DNA of 64,000 nt from Argentina anserina (Eukaryota > Streptophyta > Magnoliopsida > Rosales > Rosaceae). This document shows, piece by piece, positions 21,788 to 33,960 of the stretch (positions are counted from its first letter, which is position 1; every line of letters begins with the position of its first letter). The notes under the pieces were generated by a model that ran no database searches, was not told the origin of the DNA, and was given only the letters and a program-made list of their open reading frames with translations. The DNA lies in assembly GCF_933775445.1 (NCBI RefSeq), contig NC_065875.1, forward strand, positions 372,001-436,000, given 5' to 3'. The position numbers and the translations under genes are program-made.

Positions 21788-22174
21788 ATGTTGCTTGTCT
21801 CCTTTTTATTTTGTCTTGTGTGTGCTTGCAATGCGGCACCGCTATATAAAACAAAGTTAGTCGAGGTCACTAATGATTTAGGTGGAGGATATAGTCTTGC
21901 TATGAACTGTAAGTCAAACGAAGAAGGTGAATTTGGTCTTCATATATTGCCCCCGAACGGTACATATGAATTTAAATTTTGGGACTCCACTGCAGTCTAC
22001 TGCAATTGGAAGTGGGATAGTGTATTTCATAAATTCAATATCTTTGTACAGTCTAGAGAGAAGCCACAGTGTACTGATTCCCAATGTACTGTTTTGTGGA
22101 AAATATTTACCTCTGGACCATGCCAGTTTAACCCAGACACCAAGAAATATGATTACTGTTTCAAATGGAGTTAA
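21788..22174 (+). CDS. S-protein homolog, copy with altered start
   Basis: A near-copy of the gene at 16870. The ancestral ATG survives at 21756 but is out of frame, because one T was lost in the run after GTGCCATCAT. The deletion itself creates a new ATG at 21788 in the old frame. Starting there gives a 128-residue protein that begins MLLVSFLFCLVCACNAAPLY, still a plausible, shorter signal peptide. A longer start at 21707 is also in frame, but its first 27 residues are translated promoter DNA. All six cysteines are kept. Among the substitutions relative to the first copy are Lys70Thr, Arg76Trp and Tyr109Ser. The out-of-frame upstream ATG would lower translation, so the gene may be weak or a young pseudogene. 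Confidence 0.65.
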   Translation: MLLVSFLFCLVCACNAAPLYKTKLVEVTNDLGGGYSLAMNCKSNEEGEFGLHILPPNGTYEFKFWDSTAVYCNWKWDSVFHKFNIFVQSREKPQCTDSQCTVLWKIFTSGPCQFNPDTKKYDYCFKWS

Positions 22175-22529
22175 ATAAAAATCTCCATCCCCATTTCCTT
22201 TATAATTGGTTTCAATTTGTTAAAGCTCGACCTTAAGTCTATTCAATCACCTAAAAAGTGTTGTCATGTACAATCTTTGAATAATAAAAATGGGTTACTT
22301 TTTTACTTCAATAAAAAGAAGTGGTACTTTTTCTGACCATGTTGTCTTGTAATAGATTGATATTACTTTTTTTTTTCAAGATATGAGATTGTGGAAGTAT
22401 ATAGTCTTCTAACTATTCCGCTACCATGCTTTATTGCTTTTCTCATTTTTGTTCTTCCATAACGGGTATCTAACAACGTTTCTCTTGTACAACCAAGAGA
22501 GCGAGAGCTCTCATAATTTCATTTATTGG

Positions 22530-23318
22530 TCTATAATTTTGAAAAGTTTAACTCAGTGGTCAAATATGATAATATTGGTTGCCAAACACAATAAAATTGT
22601 TGATCGTATATAGTAATTGTAAAATAAGCAATAAATTGATTTTAATTATAAATACTAAATGTTGGTTTTCATAAATTTTCTTCTTTCATTGATCTTTTAC
22701 AGTCCAATGTAGGGCTTTCAATTTCGACACGACCCAAAACCCGCACGAAATAAAGCGGGTTGAACCCGCACGATTAAAAAACGGGTCAGCGGCGGGTTAA
22801 CCCGCCATGACCCATTTAATAAACGGGTCAACGACGGGTTAACCCGCTAACACGAAATGAACCCACATGACACGTTTAATAAAAAAGTCGAACTAAATTC
22901 TATATAAAATACGCGTACATAAGCTATTTAAAATGATAATATTATATGTATATAAAGGTTTAATAAGTTTTTTCTCATTTTGAACTAGAATTTTGAGTAA
23001 TACAATGAATTTTTTTTATTTGATTATTGTTTTAGTTAGTTATCGTATCTAAAACGACAAATATATTTATTAAATGTGTTAAACGGGTTGGAAACGGGTA
23101 ACTCGTTTAATAAATAGGTTGGGTTTGGGTTTACATTTTTTATAACACGCGAGACACCTTGACCCGACACGACCCATTGACAGCCCTAGTCCAATGTATC
23201 CTACTCACGATATTTAAATTAATTATATGGTGTTTCCATAAATATGTAGATGACTAAGCCTTTTTTTTCTCATGTCTTCGCACACCATCATCTTTCTTCA
23301 CAAAAGGATATTCGACAA
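22530..23318 (+). pseudogene. S-protein homolog promoter remnant split by a MITE
   Basis: Upstream sequence of the family resumes at 22530-22709 and 23197-23318, interrupted by a 479-bp element. It reaches CACACCATC(A)TCTTTCTTCA and AAAGGATATTCGACAA, a point about 20-30 bases before where the ATG should be, then changes to unrelated sequence. No coding region follows. Confidence 0.6.
22710..23188. mobile_element. hAT-type MITE, 479 bp
   Basis: The ends are inverted: TAGGGCTTTCAA on the left and TAGGGCTGTCAA from the right. Both sides carry an exact 8-bp duplication, GTCCAATG (22702-22709 and 23189-23196), the hallmark of hAT elements. The interior near both ends is rich in ACGGGT/CCCGC motifs, known from several plant hAT MITE families. 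There is no transposase. Confidence 0.85.
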
Positions 23319-23740
23319 TTTTTTTTTGAAAGATATTCATTAATATACGCATGTCATGATAATCATTACATATCCACCAGATATCATCTTTTTTCATGAT
23401 ATGACAAGGCTTCATGGTGTATACACCATAGTGATACATATGATATGTCAACTATCACTAGGCCAATTATGCCTTCAAGCGATATATCTGTTGTGTTGCT
23501 GGATAAAAACCAAATATGTCGCATAATAGCTTGTCGCCGTTATAGGTATCAGGAGACACATATTACATGTTGGCAGAATTCATATCAAGCGACACAAGAC
23601 ATTTTTTTTATTATATATCGCCTGATATGAAATCCGACGACATATAATATGTGTCGGCTGACACTTATAACGAGGACATGCTACTAGGCGACATATACAA
23701 AATTCAACGTAAGGCGACATAATTACATAGGTTATAAGAA
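23319..23740. repeat. Repeat with clustered GCGACATAT-type motifs
   Basis: A CACTA motif at 23456-23460 is followed by several GCGA(T/C)ATAT and GTGTCG motifs up to about 23740, resembling the subterminal repeats of a CACTA element. The other terminus is not visible. Just before it lie the 16-base palindrome ATGGTGTATACACCAT (23414-23429) and a TAGTGAT/ATCACTA inverted pair. The assignment is tentative. Confidence 0.3.
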
Positions 23741-24736
23741 ACCTTTTTTGGGTTAGTTAATAACAAATATATTAGTTAATAACAAAATATTTTAACGAGA
23801 TATTAATATATCGATAAATTAATAATTTATTAATTTATAGATTAATTAATAACATATTAATTTATTAAGGTATAATAATTTTTTTTTTCACTTTTTCAAA
23901 GAAAAAAGTCTTACATTTTGTTCATGCATGACATTGTTGGATTTATCATAGATACCATTGTTCAAAATATTTATATTATATGATGTATTGTATTATTTTA
24001 TTTGATAATAATTAAATCAACAAAATTCTTCAATAAAATCCTCATAAATGTAAAATTTATTATATAAATTATTTCATTATTAATTTATATATTCGATCGG
24101 GTCTATATGAATTTTCAAATTTCTATTATCTTACAAATTTAGCGAAATATTAACTTAACACGTTAGCCCCGAGTTGAGACTGACAGAAAGTATTATTTTA
24201 GTGAGGTTATTAATTAATCGGTTATTAATTTAACGAGGTTCTATTGTACGTGTATATCCATGTAAATACTAATTAGTTATGTATACTGATGTCAACCCTG
24301 CCTTTATATAAATAGAGGTATGCTACCTATAACTTATGGGCGTTATGTTATTTTTCTCCTACGATGAGGGTTATTTTTATCCCATTGGATTTTTGTTTAT
24401 CCGACAAGATTTTTCACGAGACAACATTAAACGCGTCAAGTTTAGTGCTGATCCAAATTCATTTGGCAACATTATATATATGTGTATGTTCACGTAAGTA
24501 CTCATTAGTTATGTATATTGATGTAAACTCTACCTCTATATAAATAGGCTAGGCTAATAAGAATGAGTCAACTTTCATTTCCTCCCGACTCCTCTCTTTA
24601 CCTTTTTTTTTTCAACTTTACAAATTACACAACATAAACATACATGTGCCAAAATGACATAGGCCCACCTAAATTGACCTAATCCCAAGTATAAACGAGC
24701 CGGCGCTTGACACACACACTACCCCATTCCATGACG
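23741..24736. other. Intergenic, with a direct repeat containing TATA boxes
   Basis: Very AT-rich. Stretches at about 24248-24322 and 24478-24552 are divergent direct copies, and each ends in TATATAAATAG. This could be the remains of a solo or tandem LTR promoter, but no element ends were found. Confidence 0.4.
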
Positions 24737-24911
24737 GGTTTGGTGTAGTGGTCTTGCCTTGTCGGGTTTTGATCCCCGGTCTTGGTTCAACTTGCCAGCA
24801 AAAATGGCTAGGCGCTCTGCTGCAATGCGGGGCTGGACCATTTCACATGGGCCGACGAATTAGTCTCTTGGGCCTAGATAGGCTTTGGGGAACCGTGACT
24901 GTAAAAAAAAA
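24737..24911 (+). mobile_element. tRNA-derived SINE
   Basis: A 175-bp unit with an internal RNA polymerase III promoter. The A-box-like TGGTGTAGTGGT lies at 24741-24752 and the B-box-like GGTTTTGATCC at 24765-24775, at the close spacing typical of plant SINEs. It ends in an A-run (24903-24912). ATGACG occurs just before the start and again after the A-tail, a short possible target duplication. No protein is encoded. The tRNA ancestor cannot be named from these bases. Confidence 0.65.
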
Positions 24912-25882
24912 ATGACGACAAGACAACCACCTGCAAGAATTCAAACATGCAATACATGCATGATGCATTGGATCGACGCAATGTGCTTCCCCATCTCTGA
25001 GCGCAACACCGACAACATCTCAGACCGCCATGGATCCCGACCAACGCCCTCTAGATCGACAATCACGCACCACCGTTGTCCAACACCGCTATAAACCAAG
25101 GACGAACCGCTTCTTATAACCCGCACCCGAAACTACCTGCCTCCCCTCATCTACCACCATTAACTACCCATGCCAGGCCACGACTAACCCGCCTCAACTC
25201 CCGTTTGACGGTAGCGTTAATGGACGCATTATTGGAGGGAACAAAACTTTTTTCCAAAACAACCTAGAACGTTCCAATTTTGGCCGTGAGCAGCAAGCAA
25301 TCCTAATGTTTGAGATAGTGTATTAACCTATTGTGACCCAAAATTTGGAGAATTAAATTCGAAATTTAAACTTTTTCTCAAGATTCAAGTCACACTTCGT
25401 ATTTGGGGATCACTCAGAAGCATGTAAAATATATCGAATAGATCCCCTTATATACGCTAAGGGTAAAGATCTTCTCATTTTCTAGTTACCAGGATCATCA
25501 TCATATTATGTAAACAAGTTAAATCTTCTTAGTCTTCAAGAAGAATCAGTCCGCTTTGTCATAACTGCTGGGGAGGCAATCCCTGTAATGACTGGTGATG
25601 GTGCCAATGCTCATATTAAATTTTTCGTACAGTTGGTCTCAGTAATCAAGCGCTCCAATGACTGCAAGCGTATAAGCGTAAAGAAAAAGTTTCATTAGCA
25701 TCCTACGTATAAAGCTTATTTTAATCTGAGCAAATGATCTTGAAAATACCCCCTTTTTTTCAAATGTCGTACTCCACAAATTAATATGGAAGAGCATGCT
25801 TGATAGTGCTGCAGAGAACTCTTTTCTCTGTTTAAAAAACAAATGAAGTTATTTTGTAAAAAAAAAAAAAATAATAAAATAA
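24912..25882. other. Intergenic, with dispersed repeat copy 2
   Basis: The part at 24930-25260 is unusually GC-rich but has no coherent protein. The part at 25350-25490 is the divergent partner of the repeat at 19940-20100. The rest is AT-rich and ends in an A-run just before the Pack-MULE. Confidence 0.4.
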
Positions 25883-26080
25883 GGACAAAATATTGGTCAC
25901 TCCTCATATTTTATGGGTGTTTACAGTTTACTTATTCCACTTTCAATTTCGACCAACCACTCTTTATACTTTTAATTTTTGACCAACTCCATTCCGTCTA
26001 AATTAACCATTAATTTACAGATATTATAATTTAAATGACATTTTTACCCCATTCTTTCTTCTCCTGTGTTTCTTTCTTCT
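25883..26080 (+). repeat. Left terminal inverted repeat of the Pack-MULE
   Basis: Inverted partner of 34434-34549. It is longer than the right copy because of internal insertions or deletions in the first 100 bases. The inner 70 bases match very closely. Confidence 0.75.
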
Positions 26081-27894
26081 TCTTCTTCTCTCAGACAAGG
26101 ATGACTCTATACATGTTGAGTGGTCTACAAATTAACGTACTGTTTCTAAGATGGACGGAGCTTCTGCAACATGAGGAGGTTGGTTGAGCTTTTCAGTAAA
26201 TGACAATAAACACAAATCTATCAGAGGAGATGATTGAATATAAGCATCTTTATGACTTTATGTTTATATGTACAGGGGCCTATGTATAATCATATATATG
26301 ATGTGCAGTGTGCACTACCATATAGTATGGAGAATTAGAGATACTCGTAGAAACTTCATTTCTGTAGTACTTCTCAGGTAGCCTTCTCAAATGGAGCCCG
26401 ATGTAGTGTGCAATAACCACAGCAACGGCCATGACATCATTCGGTGGTTTGAAGATGTATCGGAGAACGCAGAGTCGGTTCAAACGCAGACGCTGAGGCG
26501 AATAGTTGAGCTGCATTGGGGGGTGGAGTATCTCAGGAAATGGTTGGGGGACGTCGACATCCATAAGGTTGATGCATGTGTATTGGAGTCACTATACACC
26601 TCTTTGGTTCCTCTTGTTTCACATGCGGATTTAGAGCCTTACATTTTGAGAATTGCAAATGGGTACTCGTCTCCTATACTTACCCAACAACCTCTGACTA
26701 CTCTCTCTTTGAGGTTAGTTCCTGTGTGTTTATGTTCTGCATAAAGGCTATAACTGAAGGATTCAGTGTTTAGTTTTAACCAGACCTTGTTGTACGTCTT
26801 ATATCTGCTATGAACATTTCTGCTGTTACATTGGTTTTTAAAGAATTAGAACCAAGTTTTGGACTTTGGTGTCATCTTTTGCAATCTTGATGAGTCTAAT
26901 AAGCTTCCTGTGTCATTGGTTTTTAGTTCCGGAACGACCGAAGGAAGACAAATGTACCCTTTTCTCGCCATAGCGCACAGACTACGCTTCAAATTTTCAG
27001 GCTGGCTGCAGCTTAACTTATGTCGTTCTCGTCATTAGCCTTTTAATATGGCTGAACTAATTTATTAGTGTGTGTTAGACCAATGATTAAAATGAAAGTA
27101 CATTTCTTTTACTGGCTATTTTTCATAAACTTGGTAGGGTTTATCCAACAAGCGAAGGAGGAAAGATCCTAGAATTCTTATACAGCAGCAAACAGTTCAA
27201 AACAAGGGGAGGACTAACTGCAGGAACGGCTACAACCCACTACTACTATGCAAGTCAGGAATTCAAAATCAAACAGGAAAACACCAAGTCATTCACTTGC
27301 AGCCCAAAAGAAGTCATTTCAAGTGGAGACAGTAAACAAGCTACATATTGTCATCTCCTTCTTGGCCTCTTCTTCTCTGATCAAGTAGAGTTCATAACCT
27401 CGACTTTTGCCTACAGGCTACAGCATAGTCCAGTCCTTTATCGCATCTGAAGGGCTTTGGAGTGACTTATGCATTGACCTTAGAGATGGCACTTTGAGTA
27501 AAAGAATCAACCTACCCAAAGTGAGAAAAGCAGTGTTGGATATCGGCTGTGTTTTGGTACAGCTGAGCTTATTAAAAAAACTGGCTTATGCTGATTTCTG
27601 AAAATAAGTGGCTGATAAATAAAGTAGCTGACTGTTTGGTAAACTGGCTTATATAAGTGGCTGTTCGTGGCAGAAGCCATAACAGAGTGTTTGGTAAACT
27701 CAAACTGACTTATGCTTTTAATTTGTCAAATGACTAATTTGGACATGTAAAATAATTTTTGGTCAATTTTAATTTAAAACAATAAACAAAAAAATGATAT
27801 ATTAATATTGGATAGTTTTTAAATTATCTTAAAACCAATATATTCTTATATTAATAACTTGGTTTTGATTAGGATCATGTAGATATATAAATAC

Positions 27895-29246
27895 TCAATC
27901 ACGCGCATCCATTAAACTTTGAGTAATCATATTTCTTAATATATCCATTTCTTGTGCGCCATGATGATTTTGTTCTCCTACGTCATCATCATTTTCTTCC
28001 TCATCTCCACCACCTTCCCTTCCTTCGCCTCGGACAAAATGTCTATCACGTTGTGCATATCTTCGGATATAATTATGAAGTGTCATAGTAGCGATGACAA
28101 TCTTCACTTGCTTCTCAAATGAATATCCTTGCATGTCTTTTAAAATCTTCCATTTTTTTTCCAAACTCCAAATGACCTTTCAATAATTCCTCTAAGTGAA
28201 GAGTGTGCTTGGTTAAATAATTCTCTTTTATTTCTTGGTTCTCGCCCACGATATTGTTGGAAGTGTTGTGGTGGCCCTTTATAAGGACCAAAAAACCCAG
28301 ACATCGTGGAATATCCTGAATCCACAACATAATATTTTCCTACAAAATTATCATGTAATAAAATTTTAAAAAATGTCATTTGAAGCATGAATTGAAATGA
28401 AAAAAAATGACTAAAATTAAATATATTACCTGGTGGAGGATGAGGAAAGTTCATATTAGGATTTCGAAGAACCGATTATAATACTCTTGTATCATGAGCT
28501 GATCCTTCCCAACCCGCACATACAAAGATAAATTGCATATCAAAATTGCATACCGCCATAACATTTTGTGATGGAAATCCTTTCCTATTGATGTATGGAG
28601 TTTTTTCGTCATCACATATTGAAGCAGGAATATGCACTCCATCAATAGCCCCAATGCAATCCTGTAAATAATGTTGTTATTTGACAATTATTATAGATAA
28701 TTATATCCTCAAATATTTGTAAGTAAACAATAAAATTACCTTAAAATATGGATAATATCTTATATCCCTCATTATCTCCGGCGCAACTCCATTGAACTCA
28801 GGATCTTATGGTTTAATTAACTTTTTGCTTAGCTCACACACTAGATCAAGTGCTTCACTAATATATCTACACACGGTTTCACTAGAATGCTGAAATCGTT
28901 CTCCTACCGATCTAATTCCACATCCTTGTCCTAACAAATACAATAACATTCCTAAGACCTCCATATGACTAGTTCTATTTGAACCTAACAACTCCTTGTT
29001 TATAACTTCCAAATCAGTACATAAGCGATAAAATACATTTTTTTGCATTCTAAAAGCATTATAACACCGAGTTTCATTCCCACCTAAAACTTCCATTATC
29101 CACCTATAACCTGTTTGTTCAGATGTCATGCAAGGAGTTTTGTGAACATACTTCTCATAATAATGTTGAATCAGCAGAGCATTAAGTTGTACAGCTCGCA
29201 AGAATATCTCTTCGTCAACTTCATCATCATGACCTGAATTATTCAT
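27895..29246 (-). pseudogene. Harbinger (HARBI1-like) transposase, interrupted
   Basis: Three exons are inferred: 29246-28740, 28661-28430 and 28339-27895. The N-terminal part shows RMQKNVFYRLCTDLEVINK and a helix-turn-helix-like segment. The DDE catalytic blocks are recognisable as GAIDGVHIPAS, GSAHDTRVL and RGIIERSFGVWK. Three lesions break the frame: a TAA at 28806-28808, a TAA at 28476-28478 right after the second catalytic block, and loss of one A in a run of nine near 28148-28155. All splice sites still look good, so inactivation seems fairly recent. It would have supplied the endonuclease step of transposition together with the SANT protein. Confidence 0.85.
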
Positions 29247-29501
29247 AATTCAATGACAAAACCTGCAAATTTTAAGGGCTAAACATGTAAATCATATAAA
29301 TGAAAAATATTCATATAATTTAATGATCAACAGTTTAATAAAGATACAAAAATATAATAAAACTCAGATACATATATATAAAGGGTGTCAACATGATGAA
29401 ATATAGAAGATAAAATATAGTTTCATGGTCTTAAGTAACATTCAAACTTGGGGTATGATATGAAAATACAAAACCAATTATCTCTCATAAATAACATAAG
29501 C

Positions 29502-30480
29502 TCATTTCTCGGTCATCTCAAACTTCAACCATTCTAACTTCATGCTAGGATCATCCATAGTACAATACATCTCTCTCTTCTCTGGACTCAAAAACAGTCG
29601 AGTAGCAAAGAACCACAAGCTAGTGCCTTGCTCAGCTCCAGGCAATGCAGTGACATCTTTCATTACTTCGACAATATTAGTGCGGGCATTATGGACTGCT
29701 GAAGATGCAGTACTTCTACTTTCAATTGCTGAACACATTCTACCAATTTCTTTGGCCAACTGAGCAGCACCTCCAACCTTATCCTTCTTTGCAGGAAGTT
29801 TTCCCTTATCTTTCATAGCTCTATCACTTCTTCTCCTCTTAGGCAAAGTGTTAGTGGATACATCTCTCTCATCAGAGTCACCACTACCTTCACAGTGGAT
29901 ATCATTATCACCTTCCTCTGGACTATCTGGGATAAGAAGTGTAGAAGATGGTGCCCATGCATGTTTTCCAGTGGCTGTAGTACCTAAGAACAGCTGATCC
30001 AACTTAGCTTCAAACTCAGGTGATATTCCCTTTTTTCTAAACCTTGCATATTCCTTTGTAATATACATAAAAACAATATCATTTATCATAAGATGTTTGA
30101 AAAACAGTCCATTGTAAAATATATTTATCAATAAATAAATAGAAAGAAACTGATTCACATACCCCAATTTGTTCACGCCAAAACTCCTCATCCGCATCAA
30201 TAGTGTTGAGGATGGGATTCCACCCAAGACCGGTCTTTACACTCTTCAATGTTTTCCATAATTTCCAGTCACCTTTAAGGGAATCCCACTTATTTTTAAG
30301 TTGTTTTCTAGTATAATCTTTTCCGGTTTGTTCAACAAAACATTTGACAATAGTCTTCCATCCATTTGAACTAAAGTGAGAACCTGACTTTGAATTTTTA
30401 TGCACCTCCTTGATACATAGGTCAACAAAAACTTCAACTAAATTCTCATTCCAACTAGCTTGTTCTTTGGAATTTGGCAT
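29502..30480 (-). CDS. Harbinger-associated Myb/SANT-like DNA-binding protein
   Basis: Two exons (30480-30163 and 30053-29502) give an uninterrupted protein of 289 residues. The N-terminal ~100 residues form the Myb/SANT-like domain common in plant Harbinger elements, with ASWNENLVEVFVDLC at the start, WKTIVKCF, and KQLKNKWDSLKGDWKLWKTL. The middle is acidic and then basic (PKRRRSDR, possible nuclear signal). The C-terminus is conserved in the family (WFFATRLFLSPEKREM). In characterised Harbinger systems this partner protein helps nuclear import and end recognition by the transposase. It is divergent in position from no host gene and belongs to the transposon. It could still act on related elements elsewhere. 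Confidence 0.8.
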
Positions 30481-33400
30481 CTATCACATATACGTAATGA
30501 AAACACACAATCAAGTACATAACTATACAAGAACATGCACATGTCACCAAATACATAAGTTAACATGATGTTCAAGTATATAGTTCATGAGTTGTTAAGG
30601 TTTGAATTTGAGAAGCATACTTGGGAACACTACTGATTTTCTTTTATTGTAGCTCTCTCCTTAAAAATTCTTTGTATCCAAGTCCTTGAGTTTTTCCCTG
30701 TAAATTGAACAATTTGAAAGAGTTATACTTGTTAAAGTTGTGATATGATTAACTTACGGTGCAATTATATTGATTAAGATTTCATTTTATCATTTGCTTG
30801 ACTGCATTCACTGTGTACAACTTGGGTTTGTACACTAACAAGGTACCTTGACAGAATATAGATTGATGGAAACTTAGAGAAATATATCTAAACTAGCCAG
30901 TACCCACATAAAGCAATTATGTTTCAGAAATTCTAGTACACAAACTCTAGGAAAAACAGAGAAACAAGCACAAAGGAAGAACAATGTATATAAGATAAGA
31001 ATCACATGAATTCAACATCCAAAAGTACCCCCACTATACAAGTAACTACCAGTTTCACTGAAAAACTGTTACAAACACCCTTCCTTACTCAGCTCATTAA
31101 GCAGCAAGACTGTACACTACAACGATACTGCTTATTGCAAACACCCCCGAGCTGCATAAAGAAATTAGAAAAACGAATGCCCAACACCCCAACCAAAGCT
31201 CTTCTCCTTCTCCAGTTCTGTTATTATTATTGATTTTAGGAAATTTTTTGTTAGTTTTTGTGTTGTTTATTTATTTGTATTTCCCCCCTTTGTTACAGGT
31301 AGCTGCTCCATGTAATTTAGGTATGAAAAATGCAATGATGTTGAATTTGTATTTGGGTTTCATTTTTTATTTTGCTTAGTGGAGATTTTCCAATAGAATA
31401 TATATTCAAATGTACATCATCATTCTGATTGAAGCTTGGTACAATTATCAGTACATAAGAATCATAGTTTTAGTTCACATCCTATTAATAGTTAAGCACT
31501 TGAATGTGTTTTGGTTTTCCAGGTCCTCTACATATTTGATTACTTAGGCAAATTGGATTGGGACTGTTGTGTAAGTCTATTTAAACCAATTTTTAAGCTT
31601 TTTAATAAATTTGTTTGATGACAGGCAACTTGTTAAATTCATTCGACTTGATTTAGATGCATATCAAGTGGTCAAATTATAATGAGTAAACTTATGGGAG
31701 CAGATTCCTAGCTAGCTTGTCTGCCAATGATTTCAAATTTAGGACATATTTTAGTTTGGTAGTAGATTAGTTCAAAAATGTAGCAAGAAGTCTAGAACTA
31801 TTACTGCCTCCAAGTGTTATGTTATGATCAATGATAGGTTGTGGGATAGTTCTTAGTCCTTCATGCTCATGTACCTCACTTTGCAATATCTACTTTAGTG
31901 ATATTAAGTTGATTTCGTAAAATCCATATTCTTTAAGCTATATATGTTTCATTAACTTTCAAGCTCCTAGATGATTTTAGAACCTGCTTGCACAATGACA
32001 TACAAATGAAAAACAGGTAAGAAAGTATGCATGAGTTTTGTTGTGTGTTTCTTGGAGAAAGTATGGATTGTACTGGAGAAAGTCAAGAAACTCATGGTTA
32101 CAGTGAGTTTTGAATTGAACACTGTGAGTTGGAATACAAACTCTTTTGTTTTGTTACTTATAACATTTCAGTTTTAATTATTCTTCTTAGGTGGAATTAT
32201 CTACTAATTGGTTTCAATTTGTAGTTTCAATGGCTATGATAAGTACAACAAACCAATGTGGACAACTACGACATTTGATATCATGATATGGTCAGTCAAT
32301 TTAGCATTGTAATCTAATTGATGAAATTATTTTTCTCGTATAATTTTTCTTTGTTCATTTAATCTGGTATAATATGCAATTCACTTGGCTCTTGTCATCA
32401 AGATTCAAGAGCATGTCAAGCTATTTAATTGCTAGCAACTGAGGCATATAAACAAAAAAAACAAAACTAAAGTAGAATCTGGAATAACAATTTAACAATC
32501 CATACACAAACATAAAAATATAAACATAAACCCTCATTGAAAATTACTAACTGGTCTCTACCATGTAAGAGATTTGACTATCCTTAAAGCACATGAATCA
32601 AGATTCCATGAAAACCAAATGCATGATTTCTAAATATGCATCAACAAACACCCATAAATTCATAGACGTCCAAACTTACAACCTGTCTACTTCATTCCAC
32701 ATAGTTTATTTATGTCTGGTTTCACTTACAAGTTGCTTTAAGATTTGGAAATCCAAACATAAATTTCCAAATGAGACTAACATATTGTAGAACTTTGAGG
32801 AATGTTACAAGGGTCCAACAATTATTAGGTAACCAATATATATAAAAAAAGCTAACAAAGTTTACTTCATAATGCCAAATCCATACACAGCTCGTAATCA
32901 ATCTATTATAACATTTCAATAAAAAGGTTTCACTATACAGTAGCTAGTTGCAGGGACAGAGCCAGAACTTAGAATGAGACTGGGCTAGCTAAATGTTCAT
33001 TTGATTAAAATGCTAAAATGAGTTTAGTTTTGCAAAACCAAAAATCAATTCATACAATACAAGTATATATAATAAAACATATTCACGTTAAATGTGTAGA
33101 ACACATTAAATTTTGATGCAATCTGAATTAGGAAAGTGCAATTACAGTGAAAAAAATGAATAATATTTAGGAAAAACATGAATTGAACAATTATCAACAA
33201 GCTAACTATGTTTGACACAGATACACGACTGGGCTAACATTCTTCCCTCTCACTAATTAGGATAATTAAGCCTTGGTGATTCAAAGATATAGAAAACTTT
33301 GTCTGGGCTACAACCCAATGATAGGTGTACTATCCTTCATCACTGGCTAGTTGAGAACTTGAAAGCAAAAGAAGAAGAGAGACCAGATCAAGAAATATCA

Positions 33401-33960
33401 AGAGAGATTCGGTTAAATTGCTGAACAAATTTCATCATAAACATATATAGCACTCACATGCCGAATTACATACAACCTAGAACAAATTAAGAGTCAAATT
33501 TGAAACTGAGATTGCTAAAGGACTAACCTTGAATCAGATTGCCAGGAGTCTAAGACCCAGTGCTTGATTTTGATTCTTACACACAAAATCTTGATTGATG
33601 ATGAAGATGACAGCCTGCTTAAACCCAAAACTGTGATCGGTCATTCACGAATCGTGATTGAACCCAGTGTCGATTGATGTCGTTCAAAGAGAGAATGGAG
33701 TGAGAGATTCAGAGAGCGGCGCCCTTGTTAAGAGAAGACGAGGGTTTCATGGCAATTCTCTGTAATTCATGGAAGCATACAAGGGTACCTATCGGTATTA
33801 CAGAAGATTCATTTTACTACAGTGTTTACCGCTACAGTATTGCAACGGGCTTCTGCTTCTAAAAGGAGGTGTCGATCAGCTTTGGCTTATAGAAAGAAAA
33901 AGCCATTACTTATGGAAGCCACTGACAAGAAGCTGGATTACCAAACACAACATTTGACTT
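30481..33960. other. Non-coding right part of the Harbinger element
   Basis: About 3.5 kb without a supported gene, presumably the shared promoter and subterminal region of the transposon. A segment near 32950-33350 with CAGGGACAGAGCCAG and TGGGCTA motifs may be a smaller nested element, but its ends were not resolved. Confidence 0.4.
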
